Assembly: GCA_029959085.1 (NCBI GenBank)
Contig: JARWIR010000010.1
Location: 33,844,731 to 33,908,730, forward strand
Origin: Nemophila menziesii
Lineage: Eukaryota; Streptophyta; Magnoliopsida; Boraginales; Hydrophyllaceae
Length of the DNA: 64,000 bases
Direction: 5' to 3'
The position numbers and the translations under genes are program-made. Each line of letters opens with the position of its first letter. Within the stretch, counting starts at the first letter, position 1. Shown here in pieces: positions 51,287-63,858 of this stretch. The notes under the pieces were generated by a model. The model was given only the letters and a program-made list of their open reading frames with translations, made no database searches and was not told the DNA's origin.

Positions 51287-53652
51287 ATGCTCTCGGATCT
51301 TGAGAGATTAGTCCGAGCTAAGAATAGGAGAGAAAGAGAAGCAAAAGAAAAAGCAAGGTTAGAAGAAGAAATGGCTGATTTGAACATTCATAACGAACAA
51401 GCACCCGGAGTTCAGTTAGATGAGAATGGTAACCCAATAATCCCACCAGTGTTACCAATACCACCGGTAGGAGTCCAAAACGCTCAATTCCAAGATCCTC
51501 CCGGAGGTTAACAACCAATCAACAAAAATGGTATAGAATTTCAAGATGATGGGCCGCGACTCTTCCAACCTAATAACTATAGACCTTTCCGTCTACCACC
51601 ACTAGGACTTCGTCCTCCCGCTATTCAAGGAATTCGATTCAGACCAGACGCAGGTATGATTAATCAATTTTCAAATATTGGACAGTATAGTGGTGCAGCT
51701 CGCGGAGATCCTATTCGAGCTATGCATAAGTTTATGCAAATTTGTGATGTGTATATCACTCCTGGAGTAACCCAAGAACAAATGTACTTTCATATGTTTC
51801 CGTTTTTCCTCATCGGAGGAGCAAGTGAGTGGTATGATCAGCAGCCACATGACGAGATTTAACTTGGGATCAACTTCAGACAGCGTTTTTCGACAGGTAT
51901 TATCCTCAGAGTGTCAGACTTAGTGGGCAATTAGATGTTGTAAGTTTCCGTCAAGAACAGGGAGAGACTGTAGGAACTGCTTGGACTCGTTTTCAATCTT
52001 TGCTACAAAATTCCCATTACATGGGTATTCACTCGAATTACAATTGGGGATATTCTATCGCAGTTTGAGCGAAGCTTCTAAAGAGAAAGTGGATACTATA
52101 TGTCAAGGTGGCCTTATGATGGTCACTACTAATCAAGCTTTGGCTATTATGGATATAATTGTGAAGAACAATATGAATTGGAAACCTTCGAGATCAGCAG
52201 TTAGAATTGCAGAAAAAGGTACTTTGAATGTAGACGCAGAAACCGCTTTGAATGCTAAGATTGCCGCACTTGAGAACAAGCTTAAACAGATAACCATGCC
52301 GAGTAAAGCTAATGTGAATGTGGTGAATGAACCAGAGATATGTCCTAGTTGTGGGGCAGATGATCATGGATGGGAGGATGTGCTAATAACCCAGAATCGG
52401 TATGTTTTGTTAATCATAGAGGTAATAACTATTCAGGAGGTCAAGGGTATGGACATCAAAATAGAAATCATCCAGGCTTTCAGTATGCGAATCCACAAGG
52501 GGCATCCAATCCAGGAAACTATAAACAAAGACCTCATGGGAACAATTACCAGTTTAAGTCACATAACCAATACCAAAGTAACCAACCAAGAGCCGATCAT
52601 GAAGCCTATTCCGATACACTATCTCAAAAGGCGCTTCCCTCTCGACCTCAAGAAGGCGCAATTACCTTGACACAATACATATCCAATGCTAGTAGTAAGT
52701 CACCTATACTTGAAGATCAGTTATCTCGATTCATAGACACCACGACCGTTAAAGAAAACAAGATGGAGGAAATGTTAAACTCACATACCACCTCGTTAAA
52801 AATCTTAGAGAATCAAATATCCAAGATCGTAAATTCCTTAAATGTTCGAGGCCAAGGCCAACTCCCGAGTGACACAGAGATTCCTAAACAAAGGGAGGAT
52901 TGTAACGCGATCACTACTAGAAGCGGTAAGAAATTGCAACCACCACCTTTCCTGGTTATGAAAGAAAAAGAAGTGACTAGAAAAGAAAAACCGTCAAGGG
53001 AGGTGGAAGAGAAAGATGAAGTACCTGAAGTGGTAGAAGTGGAGAAGATTCCGGAAGTTCCGAAAAAGAAAGATGTTGTAGAAACCCGTCCTCCTCCACC
53101 TTTCCCTTCAAGAGTTCAGAAAAAAGGGGATATAGATGAATATCAAAGATTTTTGAATAGGGTGAGAGGTCTCAATGTTAGCATTCCGTTACTAGAAGCC
53201 ATTAAAGACATACCGAAATATGTGAAGTTCTTAAAGAGGGCCCTCACCAACAAGAGACCATATTGCGATAATGAAATGGTAGGATTACCTGAAGAGTGTA
53301 GTGCCATCTGTCAAAGTAAATTACCACCTAAGCTGCTTGATCCTTGGAGTTTTACGCTTCCGATTTCGACTGGTAATGAGTGGAAGGGCAAAGCTTTATG
53401 CGGTTTGGGCGCGAGTATTAATCTCATGCCCAAATCAGTTTTTGATAAATTGAAGATGGGGGAAATGAGACCTACCTCTATGGTCCTACAAATGGCAGAT
53501 AGATCCCTCGTGCATCCTGAGGGACGAATCGAAGACGTCCTCGTCAAGGTAGGTACTTTAGTTTTTCCCGTTGATTTTGTTATTCTTGAATAGGACGCGA
53601 ATAGGAATGTCCCCATCATTTTGGGACGACCATTCCTAGCCATGGGGCGTAC
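51287..53652 (+). pseudogene. Gag-protease of element 1, broken
   Basis: The likely start is ATG 51287 (MLSDLERLVRAKNRRERE), matching the charged start of element 2. Capsid (about 51600-52190) includes FSNIGQYSGAARGDPIRAMH, QMYFHMFPFFLIGGASEWYD and LFYRSL-like sequence. The knuckle CPSCGADDHGW..GCANNPES is split by a frameshift at about 52370. The linker ends RPPPPFPSRVQKKGDIDEYQ. The protease entry reads GKALCGLGASINLMPKSVFD, where the catalytic Asp of DLGAS has become Gly, then RIEDVLVKVGTLVFPVDFVI and a stop at 53591. Other breaks: a stop at 51509 (Gln codon to TAA) and frameshifts near 51862 and 51981. It normally forms the particle shell. Confidence 0.85.
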
Positions 53653-55225
53653 TGATGTCTCCCTAATTGTTCTTATTTTCGACCCTTGGGAGACATCATT
53701 TTTTATGTTTAATTGAATATTTTGATAGACTTTTGAGTTAAAAATGCAATAATCCGGAATTCCTATTTTATTTCTAGTATTTTTGATTTATTAAACTTTT
53801 GCGCGTAATCCTGTGTATTTTAGTGAAAAATTTGTAGGTTTTGAATATTAGCTAGAAAAGGAATCCGAGAAGAGAGTCAAAGATCGTGATATGGAGTCAA
53901 AGCTTGAAGATAAATCGCGAAAGAATTATATTTTGGAGCTGCAAATCTGGAAAACAGGCCAAAGATTGCTGATTTCGAGGCACTTATGAGTTGATTTAGC
54001 CGCTAACCTTTGAAGAGAATATGTTCCTTATCGAGTTACGGAAATTTAGCAAGTGATTTCAGGTCAATCGGAGTTATAACGAATCGGTTAGAGCTGTTTT
54101 AGTGGAGGTGGTGCAGCAGTTACGGGATTTTGGGCTTAGAAAATGGACTTGGGCTTTTAATTAGTGATTTAATCTCAAGACCAAGGCCTAATCCGTTTTT
54201 CTCATTATAAAAGGGGCTTTTGACTTATATTTTTCATAGAACTCATCATTCATAAGCAGAAGTATCAGAGAGAAGTCAACGAAGGAAGAAGAAGAAAGCT
54301 GTAGAGCTGGAGAGTGTCTATATCTCCATTCTTAGCCAAATCCAATTCCGGAAATTAGGTTTTCTTTATTTTTAATTCTGTAAAACACTATGATTTCCCT
54401 TTCTTTTAATTTAGTTTTAATTTCTTTTATCATGAGCTAATTTCTTCATAGTACTTGAGAATGCTTAATGGATGAATCCCTATTTTGTTGAATTTCATAT
54501 GTCTGAATTTGGGTTTTTAATAAATTAAATTAAATTGGGTCTTTTACATTTTTCTGTAATTTGAGATTATTTACTGTTTTCGGAGTAATTAACCAAGAAC
54601 AGGTGTTAGTATCTAGGCTATTCCACATATGTGGCGTGTGGATCATCCTGACGGAGGGTTTAGGTACGGACTTAATTACTCAATCTAAAATCGAAACTAT
54701 TTGACTCTGACGAGCTTAGTTAATTTTAGAGCCAATGTGGTAAAATTACTTAATCATTCAAAAGTGGATCATATTTACCCTGACGGGACTAGTGACACTC
54801 TAGAATAGCCTTATAGTCCACCCTGACGGGGGTATAAGGAATTTAGAATCCCGACCAATGTTAATTGACCAATTTAACCCTTAAACAACATATGTTATGA
54901 AATAGAATTAGGAGGATCCCTTGCGTCTCTCAAGTACTACCTTCTCATATTTGCGTATTACCTTCATTTATTTGCGTCTTAATATTTATTTGCATTTTTA
55001 CTTTAATCTTTCATTACTTAGAATTAATACAACCAACCAACCAATCATTATATCTTTTATCTGCTTTCATAAGTGCAACCATTCATTATCTGATAAGCAT
55101 TGTAGTTAACCAACCGTCCCCGAGAACGAATCTGTTATCACTATTATTACTTGGGACAACCGTACACTTGCGGTTGTGGTTCAATTACTTTTTGCATTTA
55201 TTTTAGAACACACAAAGGACCACCA
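53653..55225 (+). repeat. LTR (B type) of element 2, 1,573 bp
   Basis: Begins TGATGTCTCC and ends GACCACCA. It has the stem-loop (53653-53698), a TATAAAA box (54206) and the CCTGACGGGG-like words (54644-54833), and aligns with the LTR of element 1 by eye with many differences. Confidence 0.87.
54206..54212 (+). promoter_or_regulatory. TATA box in LTR of element 2
   Basis: TATAAAA in the same context as in the LTR of element 1. Confidence 0.6.
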
Positions 55226-55231
55226 AGTTTT

Positions 55232-55249
55232 TGGCGCCGCTGCCGGGGA
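55232..55249 (+). promoter_or_regulatory. Primer-binding site of element 2
   Basis: TGGCGCCGCTGCCGGGGA, identical to the site of the minus-strand array, six bases after the LTR end. Confidence 0.87.
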
Positions 55250-55363
55250 CGGTAGCGTGTGACCACGGTGTTTATCCTTTAGTGATAGTTGCATTTATTT
55301 ATTTTTTTATCAATTTTACGCTTTTTGTTTGTTCTTCTCTTTCAGAATTTTTAGGTTTGGTGC

Positions 55364-57576
55364 ATGCGAAGAAGGCTCAGATTTGAACCACCAGTTCAAA
55401 TCCTTGATAATCCGGATGCGTTAATCAGACTTGCAAATAAGAAAAGAAGAGAACAAGAAAAAGAGGAAAAAGAAATGGAAAATAACCAAGATCCCTGGTT
55501 TGTTAATGGTCCAGAAGAAGTTCCATTCCGTGAACCTGCTCTAGGGGTAGGTGCTCCAGATATAGATGTTCCGAGGTTTCGCCCAGATTCGGGTATGTTA
55601 GCCCAATTCCACAGTTTTGGAAACTTCCGTGGTAAAGCTGGAGAAGATCCCGTCCGAGCAGTACAGAAATTCAAGCAGATATGCGATTCTTACATCACAC
55701 AAGGGGTTTCAAAGGAACAAATGTATTTTGCTGCGTTTCGATTTTTCGTTATTGATGGAGCAAGTGAATGGCATGATACACAAGAGCCTACGAAGATAAC
55801 AAATTGGGATCAACTAGAAACTGCTTTCTTTGACAGGTATTACCCAAGTAACATGCGGTTAGATGATCAACTTGAATTAACTCATTTCTGTCAAGAATAT
55901 GATGAAACTTTGGGTAAAAGCTGGACAAGAATTCAGATGTGCTTACGTAGAGTTCCCGATCATGAACTTTCAGAACAACAGCAGCTAATTTTTTTTTACA
56001 AAGGTCTTGATGGGACTTCAAGAAAAGACTTAGATTTGCTATGTGGTGCTGGGTTTTTACAAGTTCAACCGGCTCATGCGAAACTCATCCTAGAGAGAAC
56101 GGTAAAAAATGAAGTTGGATGGAATTCAGTAAGAACCCCAGTTAAAGGAGTGAATAAAGTTAATATCGAAGAAAAGTTCGCTACCCTTGAGAACAAGATT
56201 CAAACCACCATAGAGCAACAATTAAAACAGCTCACTTTAGCTGTAAAAGAAGGATTTTCGTGTAAGAAGGTAGATGTGCAAGCTGCACAAGAAGTTTATA
56301 TGTGTTCGTATTGTGGGGTAAATGATCATGATGAAGAGAATTGTCCGAATAATCAAGAGCCTATGATGTTTGTCTCCAATAGAGGAAACTTTAATTCAAG
56401 TGGTAATGGATATCAGCCTAACAGAAACCATCCTGGTTTCAATACTCAAATCCTAATGGGGCAGCCAACCCTACATATGCGTATCAGCCGCGTCCCCAAG
56501 GTAACAACTTCAACCCAAGACCACACAATAATTATCAAGGAGGACAGAATCAGGGAAATTATGTGCAAAGACAAGCTCCTCAAGACACTTACAATGAAAC
56601 CATGAACCAAAAAGCCTTACCTGCCCATCCACAAGAAGGTGTGATTACCCTTCAGAAAACCGTTGAAAACCTAATTGCCCTCCAGACGCAAGCTATTCAG
56701 AATCAACAAGTGTCTGACGCAAGTATTAAACTATTACGAAACCAAATGGATCAAATCACAAAACAGCTTAATCAACGTCCACAAGGGCAACTCCCTAGTG
56801 ACACAGAGAATCCGAGACAATATGAAGATTGCAAAGCTGTTACTCTCAGAAGTGGTAAGAACCTCCCTCCACCTCCTTTTCCTGTTATGAAAGAGAAAGA
56901 AGTTCCAAGAAAAGAAAAGTATGTGGGTGAGAAAGAGAAAGATGTTGAGGTTGAAGAAATAGATAGGCCGAGTGAGATTCCAAAGAAGAAAGATGATGTT
57001 ATGAGTAATCGCCCTCCCCCACCGTTTCCATCTTGAGTTCAGAAAAAGGGTGATTTGGCCGATTTTCAGAAGTTCTTTAATAGAGTGAGAGGCCTTAGTA
57101 TTAACATTCTGTTGTTGGAAGCTATCCGAGATATTCCCAAGTACACGAAATTTTTGAAGAGAGCCCTCACTAACAAAAGGCCATACTGTGATAATGAGAT
57201 GATTGGTCTTCCTGAAGAATGTAGTGCTATTTGTAAAAGTAAATTGCCTCCAAAGTTACTTGATCCTGGGAGTTTCACAATTCCGATATCGATTGTAGAT
57301 GAATGGAAAGGTAAAGCACTATGCGATTTGGGTGCAAGCATAAATCTTATGCCCAAATCGATCTTTGACAAGCTAGAAATTGGAGAAGCAAGACCTACTT
57401 CTATGGTTTTGCAAATGGCGGATCGATCTCTTGCACATCCAGAAGGCCGAATTGAAGATGTCCCCATTATTTTGGGAAGACCTACATTGATTGATGTAGA
57501 AAACGGCGAATTGACGATGAGAATCCAAGACAAGGAAGTTAAATGGCGCATGTCTCAGCTCCCCATCTTTGCTTGA
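55364..57576 (+). pseudogene. Gag-protease of element 2, one frameshift and one stop
   Basis: Starts MRRRLRFEPPVQILDNPDAL. The capsid is intact over 55590-56130: FRGKAGEDPVRAVQKFKQIC, FVIDGASEWHDTQEPTKITN, FFDRYYPSNMRLDDQLELTH, IFFYKGLDGTSRKDLDLLCG. A zinc knuckle CSYCGVNDHDEENC follows (about 56302). The frame shifts near 56450, then continues through QGQLPSDTENPRQYEDCKAV and the PPPPFPS linker, where a TGA stop lies at 57034 (AGA in element 1). The protease keeps its Asp (ALCDLGASINLMPK) but has two in-frame deletions after RIEDV and after GRP. It is the best-preserved capsid in the window. Beyond QDKEV the sequence is not family-like. Confidence 0.87.
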
Positions 57577-59929
57577 TTATGGTGCTAACCTCTTACACAG
57601 CTCCCAAGTGCAGTTCTCTTTCTCCAGCCTTGTAATTTTGGACCCCTATTTATCATTGTTACTCACAACTATCAGATTTCGTTTCTCTTTACTTAGGGTT
57701 GTGTCAAGACTATTTGCGGCAGAAAAAGCTAACTTTCGTGACTGATTTTGATGATTATTAATAACCTCAGCATAGCCTACATATTATCAAGAACAAAATT
57801 GGTATATTAAAATTCATAAGAAGGTGAGTTGAACTACTGCTTTTTTCTAGTAACAGTAAACAAACAAAGAGAAGCTTACTGGAAAAAAAACAAATGGTGG
57901 AGTACAGATCATCTACATACATATTTTTGGTTTTCTCAATTGACCTCTTGCATTTTCGAGAAGGCTTTGAAATAGCCAATACCCTGTAAACTATATATAC
58001 CAAGTTAGATAACAATGCCCCTGACTTGACTCAGGAGTCAGGACATGTAAAAACTATCTATGTATCAAGTACTCCATCACTACAATTGAAGAGCTTGTGT
58101 GTCTCAAACACCTGGTCCATTGAACGTTTGTATCAAAACTTTTTGATCATCATTAAACAAAAAAAGTTTAAATTCAATTATATTTAAGAAGAGTGTTCAT
58201 TATAATTAAAAGAAAAGAATGACTTTATGTGAATTGCCTAACAAGATAGCTATATTATGACGCTCTAACTATTCAAAGTGTGAAGAACATAGGAAAGATA
58301 AAAAAATTGATGACACTCCAACTATGCCTAAGCTAATTGCGGGATTTGTATATAAATAATACACAAGAGTGCAATTAAACATGGATTAAATCTAAGAAAC
58401 TGTAAAAGTGATAGAGATTAGGTTGAAATTAGATTAATTTTTTGTTTTTGTATTTTGGGAGTTTCGGTTACTAAAAATTGATTACCTTAATTTGGGTTAT
58501 ATTCTTGAAGATGTCGTAGGAGTAATGATGGGTTCGCTGCTGCAGGCGTGGTATTGAATCGTGGCCGCGTTAGCTGCTATGTGAAAAATAGAGAGCATGG
58601 TGTTGGATCGTGGCCGTTGCGAAGAACCTGTGTTTAGAACGTGAGATGCTGCAAATCACATCAAAAACTATATTTATAATAGGGAGCATATTAGAAGCCC
58701 TGAAGATATCAGAAGGGGTATTACCAATTTGGTGGGGTTGATGTAACACCCTCAATGTGAAAACTTATGTTTGTTCATTATTATTTTTAGTTTCCATGTA
58801 TACAACATGTTTTAGAGTATTTGAACTTTTTATGTTTAAGGTTTTGTCACCATTTGTATCGTTAAGTGCATTTTGTAATGTAAATTAGTGGTAACAACCG
58901 TACGTTCTTTCAATTCTTTCATGAGTTTTTCAGCAAAAGTTTAGAGTATATAATCTTAATTACTATCATCAACAAGATCGTATTTATACTTTAATTCATC
59001 AAGATTTATTCATGAAGAGATTTAAAAGAGTTTTTTTCATTCTCGAAAAGACAAAGGATTTTGTATTAAATTAGACAAAATACAGGGACCCTTTCGAAAA
59101 AATTAATAAAAAAATCCTACTTATACATATAAATACATAATAAAAAAATCCTACTTATACATATAAATACATATTTATCTAGGCACTCCACTTAAAAGGG
59201 GTGTATTAAATTATGTTTTAGAGATTCCGAGTTTGCTGCATAAGTGAATTAAAGCTAATAAATTTGATGTTTAAGTCAAGTTTTACGAACTACTTGCATG
59301 TATCGGCATTTTATTTTAGACAGAGTATGAGCATTTATCTAGATAATAAGATAGATCCTAGTAAACCCCTAGAAGTTGTTCATCTGATGACTCATCCTGT
59401 AATGATAAATAACAAGTTTATTTTTATAATCTAGTTTGGCATATGTATTCTCACGCCTCTGTCACTTTTGTCAATAACATAATCAATTCAGCAAAATTTA
59501 ACCAAACAAATTCAATTATACAATATCAAAAATAAGAAAATATGGTTACAGTTAGTATTTTATCTCAGTGTGAGAACTCCTAACCCAAATTACAAATCAA
59601 TCGACTACTGAGCTAAGTAAGAAAGCTAACAAAGTACAAGAGAAAGAACATACAATGTTATTTACTTAATATCAAACAAATATAATAATAATTCGATTAC
59701 AAGTGTATGTGGAAAGCTAAAAAATACGTCTTACAACTGTAGAACAATACATTATAAAATTTTTCAAAAGCTCAAAAATACCAATAAAATTTGATCATTA
59801 CTACATCCACCTAATTAACTTTTCTTCCCAAAATTTGTACTTGTTGCAAAAATTTTATTCATTAAGTACTTGGAAGCGTTTGGGAGTCATCCAAATTAGT
59901 TGCAAGTTTTTTTCTTGTAAGTGATAATA
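57577..59929. other. Intergenic region, no gene recognised
   Basis: AT-rich with short frames only. A minus-strand frame at 58570-58755 has no recognisable features. A 2 x 34-bp tandem repeat lies at 59104-59171. The left end is where similarity to Gypsy-like element 2 stops, and nothing marks the border structurally. Confidence 0.4.
59104..59171. repeat. Tandem repeat, 2 x 34 bp
   Basis: TAAT, seven A, then TCCTACTTATACATATAAAT ACA is repeated exactly at 59104-59137 and 59138-59171. Confidence 0.9.
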
Positions 59930-62299
59930 CTAATAGTTAGTTCTACAAATTATGAAAAAGAAAATGTAATAAGAGTACACTACCTTAGGGTTGGGGCATT
60001 TTGTCCTATATTGACCCAATCTGCCACAATTTCCACATGTTCTTTTTTTATACCTTCTTATTGGGATACTCCGATCCTGACTTAACTCTTGAAGTTGTTT
60101 TTGGTCGCCCTTCATGTCTACTTGCTTCAACTGGATCACTGATATTAATTTTAGCCATCAAGTTAGAAAAACTTACAGAGATTGGTGATCCTATGAAATT
60201 CACTTGACTATTCAATTCTTGAGATACCACATCAAATTCTTCAGGTAATGTGCAACTAGAAATTTCCACCAACGAATCTGTAAAAAAAGTATTCATCTTT
60301 ACAGCAACGAAGGGAAATTTATATGTAACATCTAAAACCTTGTTGTAATTGTGACGAATGTTGCAAAATAGTTCGCGGTCCATTTCTGAAGTTTCAGTAC
60401 TATTGGCTAACTCGTCATTTGTAACTTGATATCAAGAATCAATTGTCCATCTTTTTAAAATATATTGTGTTGGTATTTTGTCAAGATGTTTCTTCCACAT
60501 AACACACAATGCATGTCTACAAAGTAAACCGAACCCTTCAAAATATTTGCAGTCACATGAAATCGTTTATTTGCGAGAATCATACAACACCTTTTTACAC
60601 TTGTTTTCTTTGGTTTCAGGTTTTCCAACAATATATGAAATTAAAGTCTCCTTCTTATCCTGTTTTTTAGCCCTATAGAGTTTGGAAGCCCTTATTTGTT
60701 CTTTAAAAATATTAAACAATGCTCTTGTATAATATTTTCCAACTTGCTCCTCAAGTGGCCAACTCAAAATCAAAACAGGTTTTGAGTTTAATGTTTTAAA
60801 ATATTAATATGCCTCAGCATTTCGGCGACTTTTTAATGCTTCGTCATATTGTACGACAAACTCATGTAACGGTGTTTGTGCATTGTGACAACGTATCAAA
60901 AAAAGAATTTATACTTTCTGACCTTTGACTTGTGCGCGCAAGCAAAAAACTTATCATTCAAATAGCAATGGATCTAACTTCTTCGTCGCTCCCATAATTT
61001 TGGAAACCAACTTTTCTCTTTTAATACATACTTTTTCGTCAATTTTTTCCAACAATCTTCAGTTTCAGATATACTACTACTATCTCGTAGTCTATTAAAA
61101 TCTTCTTCAAGCTCGACACCGTGTATAACTTTCAGAGTACCCATGTGCTCTTCAATATTTTTATGGAGATGCCAACTACAATATCTGTGTATGTTATTTG
61201 GAAAATCTTTAGCAATTGCATTTTCTATAGCCGTATCTTGATCAGTAATGATAGCTCCTGGTGATATACCTCCCATACATGATAACCATTCCTTAAATAA
61301 CCATACAAATGTGTCTTTTGTCTTATCGGCTAACAATGCACATCCAAACAAACTAGACTGTCGATGATGATTAATACCAGTGAAAAGAGCAAACGGTAAA
61401 CTAATTTATTTGTACGATACATCACATCAAATATAATTACGTCATTAAACTTTTTGTATGACTCTTGCGATCTTTTATCATCCCAAAACACGCTTCTTAA
61501 TGTGTAGTCATTAGTCAATTCAATACTACAGTAAAACGTCAAATCTTTAGCCTTTTTGTCCCAAAAATGTCGAATAATTTTAGCACAATGTTTTCCCAAA
61601 TTATTTTTTCTATCAACTCTTAAGTGATCATGAACTTGTTGTGATGTAATCGAATCTTCAGGACCAACCTCAAAAGAATTGACAACCTTTGTGATAGCTG
61701 CGTTTGGTAGGCCTTTATTGTGAAGTTGAGTAATCAAATTCTTTATTACTTCTTGTCGATGAATTTTTTTATGAGATCGGTGTTTCAATGCTTTTGACGG
61801 AGTAGATAAATCGTGGCTATGTTTGGAATTTGTTTACTAACTTTCCACTTATCTGAATTTGTACGAATAATTTCATCAATGCTTTGCATCCTGCACGTAT
61901 ATTACGACTATGTTGTATGTTGTCATCTACAATTCTCATACTCAATGACTTTCTTTATCCTTCTTTGTTACACACAAATGTTTTGCCTATAATTTTATTT
62001 TTATCTGTTCTCGACATATTGGTAGATGATCGCCTAATTCCGAATCCCGTTTGAAATGCATATTTATTATAAAATTCATAAGTTTCGTCTTGTGTAAAGA
62101 ATTTCATACCTTTTCTGGTGTAATTATCATCCGAGTCATTTTTATCTGTTGTATCAAATCTTAACTCGTCGTCACTTGAATCATGTTCTGTATCATGGCC
62201 GACTAGTTCTTCATCATCCCCCTCTTCCATATTATAGTATTCATTAAATTCTTTAGAAGAAATGAAGAGTAAATCATTATCTATAGTTTCAATATCCAT
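59930..62299 (-). pseudogene. FAR1/MULE-type transposase (FRS-like), frameshifted
   Basis: Starts MDIETIDNDLLFISSKEFNE with an acidic stretch, then the FAR1 DNA-binding entry TYEFYNKYAFQTGFGIRRSS. After a frameshift, GPEDSITSQQVHDHLRVDRK leads to the MULE catalytic core: NDVIIFDVMYRTNKL (first Asp), a frameshift near 61340, FGCALLADKTKDTFVWLFKE WL, AIITDQDTAIENAI (second Asp), RYCSWHLHKNIEEH and downstream Glu residues. A SWIM zinc finger (CDCKYFEGFGLLCRHALCV, about 60560-60500) and a CCHC knuckle (CGNCGRLGQYRTKC, near 60030) follow. Domesticated FAR1-family proteins act as transcription factors, related transposases move Mutator-like elements. At least three breaks indicate a dead transposase, unless some gaps are introns. 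Confidence 0.83.
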
Positions 62300-63601
62300 C
62301 TTTTCTATACAAACAAAATAAAATATAATCTACATTAATAAAAATTACACGTAATACGAATGTAAATATATAAACATAAAATAAATGTAATAATTCTTAT
62401 ATCTACTTGGTACTGGAAGGTCTATAATTTTACTTATGCATATAAATTAAAGTCCCACAAGCTTAATTAGCTATGTTTTGCAGCAAAGACCGTAACAGTG
62501 CTGGGTCAAAGACATAATAGGTCCCCTTACAAAGTTTAGTTGCATCATCAGACAATAATGATGATGAGTTTGATGATTTTGATCTTCGAGGAACTTCAAA
62601 TACTAGTAAGTATTTCTGGATGATTAGTCTAATTTATTCATTGAATGAACTTAAATGATGTAAAATTTGGTATTTCTTCTTTTTAAGCCTCACACTTCAT
62701 AGCCATTTGTTTTCCAACATTGTACCAAGTATATTTATTTATTCAAAATGGACAACAAAATGATAAGGAAAATCTAAAAAAATCAATTGGTATAGTAAGG
62801 ATTTATCTTTCAGCATATCAAATGTATATTCAATTTACAGAAAGGCTAATGTTTTTTGTTTCAATCTTTTGCCGGCAGAATCTTGAACTTAGCCTATTAA
62901 CCAAACAAATAAATCATTTTTTAAAATATAATAAATCATATGAATCTTATGTCAACCTTGATTACAAAAAAGCTACTCGTAAACATGGTTTTCCATTTAG
63001 CCATGTTTCCCATCTTTATACAAAGATTGGTAATTAAAATAAGATTAGTATTATTTCACTTCATTAATAATTGCGTAAAAATTAGTAAATAAAATAGAGT
63101 AATGAAATTTAGTCCTAACTTCTTAAACTATTTTAATTAAACTAAAAAAAGTTGAAATCATGCAAATTAGGTTTCGTATTATGCGAACTTTTTTTCTTTC
63201 AATATGCAAACGTTGAAATCAAGCAAATCATGCAGAAGAGTGAGAAAGCGTTACCCTTGTTACCCTTCACACAAAACTCAAACGGAATCCCCTTACACAT
63301 ATACCCTATTTTCAACACATGTATAAAAATATAATAAAAAAATTATATACCTAAATCAGATAATTTTGAGCAATGTAAGTTGATTTGTTATCTCATAATT
63401 TGGGTTCTTCAATAAGCCGAGTAGATGATGGTGGAGAGTACTCTACAAGTAGCGGTGGTTCTTTTTTGTAGGAGAGCGCTTGGTGGAAAGGTGAGAATCG
63501 CTTGGAAAGAGAAATCAAATCAAAAGTTTGTTTTAATTTTTTTTATATATTAGTATTTGCTAGCCTACTTTTTAAAATAAGCGGTCAACTCTCCATTCCT
63601 T

Positions 63602-63605
<4 letters not shown>

Positions 63606-63644
<39 letters not shown>
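63606..63644. repeat. (AT)n microsatellite
   Basis: 39 bp of alternating T and A broken once by G (TATGTATA). Confidence 0.9.
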
Positions 63645-63708
63645 GATAAGTAAGTATTCACTATTACTCGTTTTTATATTAATGAAATATTACCATACAA
63701 CAAAAGAC

Positions 63709-63858
63709 AAAGTGTTTAATGGATATGGAGGGATAAGTGTTTAATATTATATACAAAATTTCCTTATTTTTTCTTTCCAAAAGAAAGTGTTTAATGGATA
63801 TTGAGGGAAAAGTGTATAATATTATATACAAAATTTCCTTATTTTTTTCTTTTCAAAG
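63709..63858. repeat. Tandem repeat, 2 x 75 bp
   Basis: Units start at 63709 and 63784 with AAAGTGTTTAATGGATAT, and share TATTATATACAAAATTTCCT TATTTTTT. They differ at a few positions. Confidence 0.85.

Larger units (their letters stand above)
53653..57576 (+). mobile_element. Gypsy-like element 2 (gag-protease), 3' end missing
   Basis: LTR (53653-55225), primer site, gag (from 55364) and a shortened protease (to about 57545). Homology to the family stops there; no reverse transcriptase, integrase, polypurine tract or 3' LTR follows. It is inserted into element 1. Confidence 0.82.

Noticed and set aside
53653..55225. This LTR as the 3' LTR of element 1
   Set aside because: It differs from the 49469-51141 LTR at many positions, no polypurine tract precedes it, and it is followed by its own primer site and gag.
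62720..63037. 105-codon plus-strand protein gene
   Set aside because: No domain, AT-driven composition and no start or splice context that supports it.
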